Shown: one piece after another, positions 52,403-60,484 of the stretch
Layout of the letters: every line of letters begins with the position of its first letter
Position numbering within the stretch: position 1 is the stretch's first letter
Assembly: GCA_023957335.1 (NCBI GenBank)
Contig: JAMLHC010000001.1
Location: forward strand, 640,017-704,016
Length of the DNA: 64,000 nt
Direction of reading: 5' to 3'
Origin: Bacteroidota bacterium
Lineage (GTDB): Bacteria; Bacteroidota; Bacteroidia; NS11-12g; UBA955
Made by a program: the position numbers and the translations under genes
Notes under the pieces: model-generated
Databases searched by the model: none
Told to the model about the DNA's origin: nothing
What the model saw: only the letters and a program-made list of their open reading frames with translations

Positions 52403-55400
52403 TTAATATTCCTTCATAAATGGTATAAAGACTTGGACTAAAGTTCCGCTTGCATTTTCTTGGTTGTCAAACAAGTCTATGACATTAATGGTTAGTTTCT
52501 TGTACATATCTACATTGAGCAACTCTAATCTTTCTTTGATAGCTTTCATAGCAGTAGATTCATGTTTTTTTGTTCGGTTTGCATTGAGTTCTTTTGCTTT
52601 TGCACGTCCAATGCCATTGTCTTCAATTTCGCAATAAAAATGCGAAATCTCCTTCTTAACCCTGAGTGTAACTTTCTTTTCACCCTCTTTGTTCAGCAAT
52701 CCATGTACAATTGAATTTTCGATAAAGGGCTGCAAAATCATTGAGGGTATCAGCATAGATTTGGGATTGATATCTTCAGCAATTTCTACCTTGTATTGAA
52801 TTTCGCCTTCTATTCTGATATTTTCGAGATCAATATAGAGTTGCAACGATTCTAACTCTTCTGCAAGTGGAATAAAGTTGAGCCTTGAGTTTTGCAGAAT
52901 TTTCCTCATCAAAGAGGAGAATTTAGTGAGATACGAATATGCAAGCTTGGGATTTTTGTTCAGAATATAATATTGAATGCTATTGATAGAATTGAAAATA
53001 AAGTGAGGGTTCATTTGAGAGCGCAAGGCTTTGAGTTCAATTTCGGTAACTTTTGTTTTAAATTCTTTGCGGATAATATTTACCCTATACACATATCCTC
53101 CGTAAAGGGCTAATAAAAGTGCTATCGCAATTAAGAGTATAAACCACCATGTGAGCCAAAATGGAGATAAGATGGTAAATGATTTAGTGGCAATATTGTT
53201 TGACCAAACACCGTCCTGACTTCTTGCACGAACTTTGAAGATATATTGTCCCGGACGCAAATCGGGATATTGAACAAATCTGCGATTACCTGCATTCACC
53301 CAATCTTGATCAATACCTTCGAGCATATAGCTGTAGGTAACCTTATCGGGATTCAGCAGTTCTATGCCAACAAATTCAAAGCTTATAAAGTTTTGTTTAT
53401 GAGTTAACTGAAGATTATCTACCCACAAATTAGTTAACTGTCTTTCAAACACACTCATCTTGGTTAAATGAACAATGGGTGCACCACTATTTACAAGTAT
53501 TTTTGAAGGATCAAATATGTTTAAACCTTCAATTCCACCAAACAAGAACAGTCCACTGCTTGAAGCGAGATAAGAAGCCTCATTAAACTCCAGACTTTGT
53601 ATTTGCTCCGGTCTGTCAAAGCTACTCACACTTCCGGTTTGAGGGTTAATTTTTGCTATTCCCTTGTTGGAACTCACCCACCAATTGCCCTCTTTATCAA
53701 TCAAAAGTCCATAAACAGCATCATTGGGTAGTCCATTAACTTCAGAAAATGTCGAAATTCTATTTTGTTTAATATCAAGAATATTAATTCCTCCACCAAA
53801 AGTTCCCAGTAGAAGTGTGTCTTTGCCCAATTTTTTTATAGACATGACATTATTATTCATATTTGAAAAACCCTTTGTAGCAGTAGAGTAACAACTCACA
53901 AACTCTCTCTTTTCAATATCAAATTCAAACAAACCCTGTCCGAACGAAGCAACCCAAACTAGGTTTGCAGACCTACCGGGTTTAATATCATATATAACCT
54001 GTGGTGGAAAGTCATTGGTTGTACACTCAAAACCGGAGTGTATTTCTTTAGTTTTTGGATTCCAAACCAACAAACCATCAGTAGTACCAATCAATAACAA
54101 ACCTCTGTTGTCTTCATATATGGAACGAATGGGGTTATGCGTCATAACTCTACCATTTTCGTCTGTGGCAGGAGTAAATTTACGTTCTTTAGGAAAAAAT
54201 TCAAACAACCCTTGTTCACCGGTTCCAACCCAATAACGCTCTTTAGAATCTTGAAATATCGCTCTAATACTATTGGAAGTTAAGCCATGTGAATTGTTCC
54301 GGTTAAAGGAAGTAAAGTTTTCGGAACTCGGGTCAAACAAGTTCAAACCACCTTCCAATGTTCCCAACCAGATTCGGTGTTGGCGGTCTTCATAAATAGG
54401 ATAAACTTGCTTACTATGTGTACCTAATTTATCTGAGTTTGGACGATAAAATTTGAACTGTTGATTCAAGGGTAAATAAACTGAAATTCCACTAATAGTC
54501 CCTAACCATATATTACCTTCAGAATCCTCAAAAATATCATATATTGTGTTGTTTATCAGTGAAAAATGATCCGACAAGTCCCTTTTTAAAATCCAAGAAC
54601 TACCCTCTTTGGTTATATTGACTAAGCCGTCAAAGGTTGTACCTATCCATAAATTACCTTTAGAATCAGGATACAATACGTTGATATGTGAAAATTCTTC
54701 ATTGTCATTTTCCCCGAGTTTAATTTCTGTTTCTTTATTAGAATCTACTTTGAAAAGACCTGAATTTCCTGTTCCGGCATATAGACTGCCCTTAAACAGT
54801 GCTAAACAACTGACCGAATGTTGTTCTAAATTTCTATTAGGTAAAAAATGTGATTCTTTTGAATTATAATAGGCTATTCCTTGGTCAGTTCCGATTGCAA
54901 ACAGATGCTCTCCTAACTTTAACACCGCTTGTGTATAGTCTGAGGGCAGTTGAGAATTTTTGGAAGTAATACGTTCATATTCACCTGATGATATATTAAG
55001 TTTTATAAGTCCACCACCCATAGTATAAGCAATTACATTTTGAGAGTCCACAAGACAGAATCCTCTGATTTCATAAGCATCTGATTGCTGTGTCCAAACC
55101 TTATAATGGTTAAACTTATTATATTTATTGTAATATCGGTCAATATATCCTGAATGGGTACCTATGAGCAAACTCCCGTCAGGCAAGGGAACCAGAGCGG
55201 TAATATAGTTATCGGAAGGCGAGTTATCTTTTCCATATTCATGTGGAATAGACTTAAATTCATAGCCATCATATCTATTAAGTTTGTCCGGAGTTGCAAT
55301 CCATAAATAGCCGTCTTGGGTTTGTGTAATCTGCAAGATGGACGACATAGACAGCCCCTGTTCCATGGAAAAATTCCGAAACTTGATTGCAGGATATTTT

Positions 55401-55471
55401 ATCTCTGACGTCTGAGCATGAATAAATTGAGGACAAAAGAGCAATACTGTATAAAGTAGAACACTTCTCAT
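52403..55471 (-). CDS. Two-component regulator-propeller sensor histidine kinase (LytS/His_kinase type)
   Basis: A 1022-residue membrane kinase. Residues of about 1-19 form a signal peptide; about 25-665 hold two seven-blade regulator propellers (repeated DGYLWIATPDKLNRYDG, GNLWIGTTFDGL, GNIWLGTISGISVY, HRIWLGTLEGGLNLFDP patterns); about 690-765 is a Y_Y_Y domain; a single membrane helix is at about 775-795; the His_kinase domain follows with NPHFIFNS (phospho-acceptor His823) and a GHKL ATPase with N-box Asn919 in PFIENS and DNGIG at 951-955. It should sense an extracellular signal, probably a glycan or metabolite as in other such sensors, and pass phosphate to the LytTR regulators. The kinase has no fused receiver, unlike classical hybrid systems of this class. 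Confidence 0.93.
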   Translation of the reverse strand: MRSVLLYTVLLFCPQFIHAQTSEIKYPAIKFRNFSMEQGLSMSSILQITQTQDGYLWIATPDKLNRYDGYEFKSIPHEYGKDNSPSDNYITALVPLPDGSLLIGTHSGYIDRYYNKYNKFNHYKVWTQQSDAYEIRGFCLVDSQNVIAYTMGGGLIKLNISSGEYERITSKNSQLPSDYTQAVLKLGEHLFAIGTDQGIAYYNSKESHFLPNRNLEQHSVSCLALFKGSLYAGTGNSGLFKVDSNKETEIKLGENDNEEFSHINVLYPDSKGNLWIGTTFDGLVNITKEGSSWILKRDLSDHFSLINNTIYDIFEDSEGNIWLGTISGISVYLPLNQQFKFYRPNSDKLGTHSKQVYPIYEDRQHRIWLGTLEGGLNLFDPSSENFTSFNRNNSHGLTSNSIRAIFQDSKERYWVGTGEQGLFEFFPKERKFTPATDENGRVMTHNPIRSIYEDNRGLLLIGTTDGLLVWNPKTKEIHSGFECTTNDFPPQVIYDIKPGRSANLVWVASFGQGLFEFDIEKREFVSCYSTATKGFSNMNNNVMSIKKLGKDTLLLGTFGGGINILDIKQNRISTFSEVNGLPNDAVYGLLIDKEGNWWVSSNKGIAKINPQTGSVSSFDRPEQIQSLEFNEASYLASSSGLFLFGGIEGLNIFDPSKILVNSGAPIVHLTKMSVFERQLTNLWVDNLQLTHKQNFISFEFVGIELLNPDKVTYSYMLEGIDQDWVNAGNRRFVQYPDLRPGQYIFKVRARSQDGVWSNNIATKSFTILSPFWLTWWFILLIAIALLLALYGGYVYRVNIIRKEFKTKVTEIELKALRSQMNPHFIFNSINSIQYYILNKNPKLAYSYLTKFSSLMRKILQNSRLNFIPLAEELESLQLYIDLENIRIEGEIQYKVEIAEDINPKSMLIPSMILQPFIENSIVHGLLNKEGEKKVTLRVKKEISHFYCEIEDNGIGRAKAKELNANRTKKHESTAMKAIKERLELLNVDMYKKLTINVIDLFDNQENASGTLVQVFIPFMKEY

Positions 55472-55477
55472 ATTTTA

Positions 55478-56227
55478 TTATACTTTGGATAAATTGGACA
55501 GAAACCCCTCTTTTTTTCTTTTGGATACATCCACGGAGTCACCATTACTCATAATCACATGACCACCATCTCCTCGCACATATTTTTTCATCTGGTTGAG
55601 ATTAATCAAGTAGGATTTATGAACCCGATAAAAGCCCATGTCCCTCAATAATTCTTCAAACTCCTTGAGATTTTTTGACACTGTAATTCTGTCCGAATCC
55701 TTCATATAGAAATATGTATAAGCTCCATCGCCTTTGCAATAGATGATATCTTTTACCTTAACAAATAACAATCCATCAGAACTTGTTAAAGCAACTTGTC
55801 TGTCTTGTGAGCCATTCCACTTTTGCAAGAACACATCTGCATACCGTACTGAGCTTTCTTTTCTGCGTTTTTCTAATACTTTGTTCACAGCGACCTCGAG
55901 TTCTTCCACATTAAAGGGTTTGAGTAAGTAGTCAACGGCTTCTGTTTTGAATGCCTTTAGCGCATATTCCTCATGTCCTGAAATAAAAATGACATCAAAT
56001 TCCTCATGCTTAAGTTCATCAATCAACTCAAAACCTGATTTCTCAGGAAATTCCACATCTAAAAATACCAAATCCGGCTGCAATTCTTTGATTAACTTGG
56101 TACCTTCTTCAATATTGGTTGCAAAAGCTTCTACCTTTACATCCGGGCAATAGTCTGCAAGCAATTTGCTCAACACTTCGCGTACATTTTGTTCATCATC
56201 AATAATAATAGTCTTTAGCATAAGCAT
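55478..56227 (-). CDS. LytTR-family response regulator
   Basis: A 249-residue regulator (247 if the second ATG at 56221 is used). Receiver domain about 1-125: acidic pair at 10-11, phospho-acceptor Asp57 in LVFLDVEF, FISGHEEYALKAF, and Lys in YLLKPFN. LytTR DNA-binding domain about 145-245: LFVKVKDIIYCKGDGAYTYF, RVHKSYLINLNQMKKYV, and GDSVDVSKRKKEGFL. It binds DNA as a dimer in known members. It lies 5 bases after the degenerate kinase gene and 6 bases before the propeller kinase gene, so all are co-transcribed. Confidence 0.94.
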   Translation of the reverse strand: MLMLKTIIIDDEQNVREVLSKLLADYCPDVKVEAFATNIEEGTKLIKELQPDLVFLDVEFPEKSGFELIDELKHEEFDVIFISGHEEYALKAFKTEAVDYLLKPFNVEELEVAVNKVLEKRRKESSVRYADVFLQKWNGSQDRQVALTSSDGLLFVKVKDIIYCKGDGAYTYFYMKDSDRITVSKNLKEFEELLRDMGFYRVHKSYLINLNQMKKYVRGDGGHVIMSNGDSVDVSKRKKEGFLSNLSKV

Positions 56228-56232
56228 TCATT

Positions 56233-56823
56233 TTAATGGTTGATTAATAAGGTATATTGGGTTTGTTTCTGTGTAATATTTTCTGTGTATTCAGATGCAC
56301 ATAGTTTCATTTTTTCTTTTAACAATCGGAATCTTCCTTGTTGTTCATCATTTCTTTCTTGTATGTCAAATGGCGGTAGCATCTGATTTATCAATACATT
56401 AAGTAATAGTTTGTTATTGCTATATTCAAAACTGATTGTCAATTTAACAGGTTTGAGGTTATTTTTGAGAGAAGCAGAAACAAGCAATTCCACAAATGGA
56501 ATGCAGAGTAGCACGTGCAATACTTGATAGGGTGTATTGTTGTCAATACTGAAATCAAATAACTCTCCAAATCTGATTTTTTCCATTTGCAAATACTCGT
56601 CTAACAATTCCACCTCTTCTTTCACAGTCCACTCGGATAAGTCAACAAGTGAAATCACCTTTCGCAAAAATTTTGCATAAGCTGACAATCCATTGATTGC
56701 ATCGCGTTTTTGGTCAAATGTAATACGGTTTTGAATCGCAGTCAGATAGTTGAACACCGCATGGGAACACACAATTGCATTTGCCAACTTGTGATTAATA
56801 ATAATATGATGTTCATTATTCAT
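56233..56823 (-). CDS. Degenerate LytS-type histidine kinase domain protein (predicted pseudokinase)
   Basis: A 196-residue soluble protein without signal peptide or membrane helix. Compared with the His_kinase domain of the neighbouring propeller kinase, CSHAVFNYLTAIQNRI lines up with NPHFIFNSINSIQYYI, keeping the phospho-acceptor His (His21), and YLQMEKIRF matches YIDLENIRI. In the ATPase half the N-box is altered (CIPFVELLVSASL in place of MILQPFIENSIVHG) and lacks the Asn, and the DNG motif is absent (LINQMLPPF at the equivalent place). So dimerisation/phosphotransfer may remain but ATP binding is probably lost. It is the first gene of the signalling operon. I infer a phosphotransfer or scaffold protein; loss of function is an alternative. 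Confidence 0.75.
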   Translation of the reverse strand: MNNEHHIIINHKLANAIVCSHAVFNYLTAIQNRITFDQKRDAINGLSAYAKFLRKVISLVDLSEWTVKEEVELLDEYLQMEKIRFGELFDFSIDNNTPYQVLHVLLCIPFVELLVSASLKNNLKPVKLTISFEYSNNKLLLNVLINQMLPPFDIQERNDEQQGRFRLLKEKMKLCASEYTENITQKQTQYTLLINH

Positions 56824-56828
56824 CTATT

Positions 56829-56836
56829 CAAAGATA
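56829..56836 (-). promoter_or_regulatory. -7 box for the signalling operon
   Basis: Minus-strand TATCTTTG fits TAnnTTTG, 5 bases before the ATG at 56823; the leader would be very short. No clear -33 TTTG at the right distance. Confidence 0.45.
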
Positions 56837-56968
56837 AAAAATAATAACTCACAAATAAAATCGAATCATAACAAACGGCATAAATTACTGACGAATGCAG
56901 GTTCTTAATTTACAAGCGGAACCGACAAGGCAATTCATAAAAGCATCATAAAAAGTAAAAGTAAAGTT

Positions 56969-56976
56969 TACATTTG
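56969..56976 (+). promoter_or_regulatory. -7 box for the small lipoprotein gene
   Basis: TACATTTG fits TAnnTTTG, 17 bases before the ATG at 56994. Confidence 0.55.
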
Positions 56977-56993
56977 CACTCAAACAAATCACA

Positions 56994-57251
56994 ATGAAAC
57001 GTACTCTTTTTATCCTAAGCTTAGTATCTACTTCTTTTTTCATCGCATGCAGCAATAATACCAATACAGTTGATGATGGAAAAATTCAGGAAAACGAACA
57101 AATTATTCAGGAATCCGAAGACGACCTTCTTAATCAAATAGAAGCAGACGAAGCGGATTCAACTTCAACAGACTCATCTGCCATCAAAAATGACGCGTCA
57201 CAAACTAATAACCAAGATGTGATTGATTTCAACATTACAACCAAGAAGTAA
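56994..57251 (+). CDS. Small acidic lipoprotein
   Basis: An 85-residue lipoprotein: signal peptide ending FFIACS (Cys at about 19), then an acidic Glu/Asp/Ser/Thr-rich tail (EDDLLNQIEADEADST, about 40-60) that is probably disordered. I do not recognise a family. It stands 26 bases before the EreA-like gene on the same strand and is probably co-transcribed with it. The composition fits an outer-membrane anchored protein; a role is unknown. Confidence 0.65.
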   Translation: MKRTLFILSLVSTSFFIACSNNTNTVDDGKIQENEQIIQESEDDLLNQIEADEADSTSTDSSAIKNDASQTNNQDVIDFNITTKK

Positions 57252-57277
57252 TAAATCTGAGATACACTCCAAAATTT

Positions 57278-59140
57278 ATGATGAAGTTGCTTTTACCTCT
57301 GCTGTTTGTGTTCGGTTTATTTTTATCTGCAACTGCACAAAAAACACAGGGTTATGAAATATCCTTTGATGCCAATAAGAATGCAATCGGATTTGAAGTG
57401 CTTGACAGCAGTTTTAGGAACAAACAAGTTTTCTTCACGGGAGAAGACCATCGCTTCATAGAAAACAACAATGAAATCTCCTTGGCTTTTACCAAGTATT
57501 TACATCAGAAATTTGGAGTAAGACACCTACTGCTAGAACTTGGCTATACATGGGGCAAAATCCTGAATACTTATATCCAAACCGGTGACAGTGCTATTTT
57601 TGAGGTAATCAAAAAATCCTCTTATATATCTCATTATGATTATTTTAACCAATTATACTTTTATAATAAATCACTACCCGACAGTGAAAAAATCATCATT
57701 ACCGGCATAGATGTAACCCGTGATTATACAGTATGCATGCACTATCTCAACTATCTGATTCCCCGCAAATCAACTCCTTCAGATGATATTATTGTAAGCG
57801 TAGAATCCATCAAAGCACTTTCAGAGTATCTGTATGATCAATCCCGTTCCGGTGACGGCTATAATAATTCAGTTTCATATTCATACTCCGCGAGTATTGA
57901 TTCTATTATCGCCAACTTTCATCGATACGAAGACAGTTATAAAACTTTTCTTGACACTCAATATACCGAGTTTGCAAAAATTATCAAATGTCTTGAAGAC
58001 AATGAGGTTTGGCGCAACTATGACAACAATAACATGATTCAGAAATTCATTTTCAGAGAACAATTCATGTTAAAAGAATTTGAGAAGCTATACAAGCAGT
58101 ATCCTAATGACAAATTTTACGGACAATTCGGACGTTGTCATATCGGTCAAACCTCAGACGGAAACGAGTGTGAATGGTATAATTTCAGACCCATTGCAAC
58201 TCGCATCAGTGAGCTAAACAACAACGAGTTAAAAGGCAAGATGATGACTTTAGCAATCATCTATACAGACGGACTTGCATACAAGGACAAACTCTCTGAC
58301 CAAATCAATTCATTGATTGCGCAAACACCCAAAAACAGTATTTATATTTATCCTTACGAAAACAATGTAAGCCAAACAGACTCTGCGGATGTTGCCCCAA
58401 GCAAATACAACTATGTCATCATTGACAATAAATCCAAACTCCCGGTTTCTTATACAGATTCCGGACCTGTCTATACATGGAAAAATCTTGACAAGTACAA
58501 AACTCCTTACACCCTGATTGGGTATGGCAGAAACTTTGCAATGTTGCCTGAAGTTCAAAAAAAACCGCTCAACAATTTGAACCAAGCACTGGGCGCCAAT
58601 CCACTATTTACGGACTTCAAGACCCCTATCATCAGCCAAACAATTTATATTGATTTTATTAATTTTAGCAAAAAATCGGGCAGAGGCTGGGGCATAGATT
58701 TTAGCAATGACCTTGCCCAAACCAGAGACATTGACAGTGTAACTACGCTTAGGTTCGGAGGTATGAGCGCCAACTTTCGCATGCACTATTTGAGGAAATT
58801 ATTTTCTGTAAGCGAATTCGGACTGTGGTTGAACAGCAGTTTGCGCTTGGGTTATGACAGCAAATACCTGCAAATCCAATATCCCGACAAGAGTCGACCT
58901 GCGCTCTTGGGTTTTGACAATATTGCAACCGCCAAATTCAAGACAGCCTCTTTTAATGTGATTCCCACGCTTGGGCTTGCGGCCTTTGTTTTTAAGTCAC
59001 TTATGATTGGGGCAGACTGTGGCTATAATTGGCAAACGGGCAAAACCTCATGGAAGCAAGGCGGAAACAGGGTGCAGGGACCCTCCCAAAAATGGAGTAG
59101 TGCCTTTTATTCATTAAAGATGGCTTTGATTTTTAACTAA
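57278..59140 (+). CDS. Secreted erythromycin esterase-like protein with C-terminal beta domain
   Basis: A 620-residue protein with a signal peptide (about 1-21). Residues of about 45-330 show the erythromycin-esterase-like (EreA/ChaN) fold marks: FFTGEDHRFIEN (Glu56, His58), RHLLLELGYTWG (Glu87) and GRCHIGQT with His288, which match the metal/active-site residues of EreA in order. Residues of about 450-620 are beta-rich with alternating aromatic strands (RGWGIDFSND, FGLWLNSSLRLGY, SLMIGADCGYNW) and resemble an outer-membrane barrel or porin-like tail. The combination is unusual. A macrolide substrate is not implied; the function is unknown. It precedes pssA by 5 bases. Confidence 0.65.
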   Translation: MMKLLLPLLFVFGLFLSATAQKTQGYEISFDANKNAIGFEVLDSSFRNKQVFFTGEDHRFIENNNEISLAFTKYLHQKFGVRHLLLELGYTWGKILNTYIQTGDSAIFEVIKKSSYISHYDYFNQLYFYNKSLPDSEKIIITGIDVTRDYTVCMHYLNYLIPRKSTPSDDIIVSVESIKALSEYLYDQSRSGDGYNNSVSYSYSASIDSIIANFHRYEDSYKTFLDTQYTEFAKIIKCLEDNEVWRNYDNNNMIQKFIFREQFMLKEFEKLYKQYPNDKFYGQFGRCHIGQTSDGNECEWYNFRPIATRISELNNNELKGKMMTLAIIYTDGLAYKDKLSDQINSLIAQTPKNSIYIYPYENNVSQTDSADVAPSKYNYVIIDNKSKLPVSYTDSGPVYTWKNLDKYKTPYTLIGYGRNFAMLPEVQKKPLNNLNQALGANPLFTDFKTPIISQTIYIDFINFSKKSGRGWGIDFSNDLAQTRDIDSVTTLRFGGMSANFRMHYLRKLFSVSEFGLWLNSSLRLGYDSKYLQIQYPDKSRPALLGFDNIATAKFKTASFNVIPTLGLAAFVFKSLMIGADCGYNWQTGKTSWKQGGNRVQGPSQKWSSAFYSLKMALIFN

Positions 59141-59145
59141 TTCAG

Positions 59146-59835
59146 ATGTATTCAATCAAGAAACATATTCCCAATCTTTTTACACTTGGCAATCTTGCCT
59201 GCGGTTTTTTAGCTATCTTTTTCATTTTGAAAGGCTATTCGGTAGTGTGGGCATGTTGGTTAGTCCTGTTGGCAGGGGCATTAGATTTCTTTGACGGCTT
59301 TGTGGCACGGGCATTAAAGGTTTCAGGAGAACTCGGCAAACAGTTGGATTCGCTGGCAGACATGGTTACTTTTGGGGTTGTACCGGGTTTTCTCGCTTGG
59401 TATGTAGGCAAAAGCGACTCATGGCTGATGTTTGCTGCTGCCACTTTGATTCCATTATTTTCTGCGCTCAGATTAGCAAAATTCAATATTGACGAAAGAC
59501 AACATGACACCTTTATTGGTGTGCCAACACCAATGAACACCTTTTTCTGGGTAGGAATAGTCTTTCTAACCAAGAATTACCCATTATTTGAAAATGTAGT
59601 ATCAGCACCCAATGTTTTCTACTCACTTACAATTTTCACAGCACTCATGTTAGTTGCCAATATTCCGATGTTGGCATTGAAATTCAAGAATTTTGACAAA
59701 ACTTTCTATCTCAAACTTTTTATCTTTTTCATTCCTGCCTTGGCTGCAGTCTTATTCATGGGTCTGGCTGCGTTAGCCCCCATATATTTCTATTACCTGA
59801 TTTGCTCGATTGTATTTAAACTGACACTGCTGTAA
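59146..59835 (+). CDS. pssA: CDP-diacylglycerol-serine O-phosphatidyltransferase
   Basis: A 229-residue inner-membrane enzyme of phosphatidylserine synthesis. The CDP-alcohol phosphotransferase motif D-G-x2-A-R-x8-G-x3-D-x3-D is seen as DGFVARALKVSGELGKQLDS followed by LAD (about 49-71), and the family's N-terminus NLFTLGNLACGF is clear. Six or so hydrophobic helices follow. It would be the first step to phosphatidylethanolamine, the main phospholipid here. It follows the EreA-like gene by 5 bases and has a repeat-type hairpin after its stop. Confidence 0.94.
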   Translation: MYSIKKHIPNLFTLGNLACGFLAIFFILKGYSVVWACWLVLLAGALDFFDGFVARALKVSGELGKQLDSLADMVTFGVVPGFLAWYVGKSDSWLMFAAATLIPLFSALRLAKFNIDERQHDTFIGVPTPMNTFFWVGIVFLTKNYPLFENVVSAPNVFYSLTIFTALMLVANIPMLALKFKNFDKTFYLKLFIFFIPALAAVLFMGLAALAPIYFYYLICSIVFKLTLL

Positions 59836-59837
59836 TC

Positions 59838-59859
59838 TGCTCCGTTTGCGGGCGGAGAG
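59838..59859. repeat. 22-bp intergenic repeat with hairpin, copy 1
   Basis: The 22 bases TGCTCCGTTTGCGGGCGGAG plus AG occur again, unchanged, at 63332-63353. CTCCG and CGGAG can form a stem. It starts 2 bases after the pssA stop. Confidence 0.65.
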
Positions 59860-59960
59860 GATACATCCTCAATTTAAACCAGAGCTATAAAAGTGAGTAA
59901 TAAAGTACTATGATAATATTGGGGTTTTATTACCAAATAACGTGGTATGGTATAATTGCA

Positions 59961-59968
59961 TATATTTG
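59961..59968 (+). promoter_or_regulatory. -7 box for the Cys-rich protein gene
   Basis: TATATTTG fits TAnnTTTG, 33 bases before the ATG at 60002. Confidence 0.5.
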
Positions 59969-60001
59969 CGATTCATAAATATTTTTTTATATGAAAACAC
60001 C

Positions 60002-60478
60002 ATGAAAAAACTATTACTAAGCACCATTGTAACGCTGTTTATCAGCCAAATAAACTACGGGCAAGGACAAACCTGCCCTTTCCCTGAATTTTGCAACCCA
60101 CCTTGTGCGGCAATCTGCAACATTATCAACGACACAGACTGCGAGCTAAACTTTATTTGGGGTTACCAAGGAAGTCCTTGTGCAGACCAAGAATATCCTG
60201 CAGGGACTGTTGGTCCAAACAACGCCTATTTCACTCCACCCTTGCCATGGCAGGCTCCCTGCATGAAGTTTTGCGATGATCCTTGCGAGTGTCCAACTAT
60301 GTTCAGGGTAATAGACCCTAATACAATGCAACCTGCTGACCCGTGGGGAGGTGCAATTTTCACTTGTTGTTGGAGTGGAACTTATTATGATATTTTTCAT
60401 ACCGGCTCTTGCACCACCCCCGTCCATGTAACCGTTACGGTAATAAATGGTTGTGTAACTTTCCATTTTCATTACTAA
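60002..60478 (+). CDS. Small Cys-rich secreted protein
   Basis: From the ATG at 60002 the protein has 158 residues, with a signal peptide (about 1-21, ending YGQGQ). The mature part of about 137 residues holds 14 Cys (e.g. CPFPEFCNPPCAAIC, CDDPCECP, TCC), which suggests a disulfide-locked extracellular fold, and many aromatic and Pro residues; the end VHVTVTVINGCVTFHFHY is beta-like. I do not recognise a family. No sorting domain is present. It is 6 bases before the T9SS type B protein gene and must be co-transcribed with it, so the two may be cargo partners. An upstream GTG (59942) would place residues before the signal and is unlikely. Confidence 0.75.
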   Translation: MKKLLLSTIVTLFISQINYGQGQTCPFPEFCNPPCAAICNIINDTDCELNFIWGYQGSPCADQEYPAGTVGPNNAYFTPPLPWQAPCMKFCDDPCECPTMFRVIDPNTMQPADPWGGAIFTCCWSGTYYDIFHTGSCTTPVHVTVTVINGCVTFHFHY

Positions 60479-60484
60479 GTTTAT

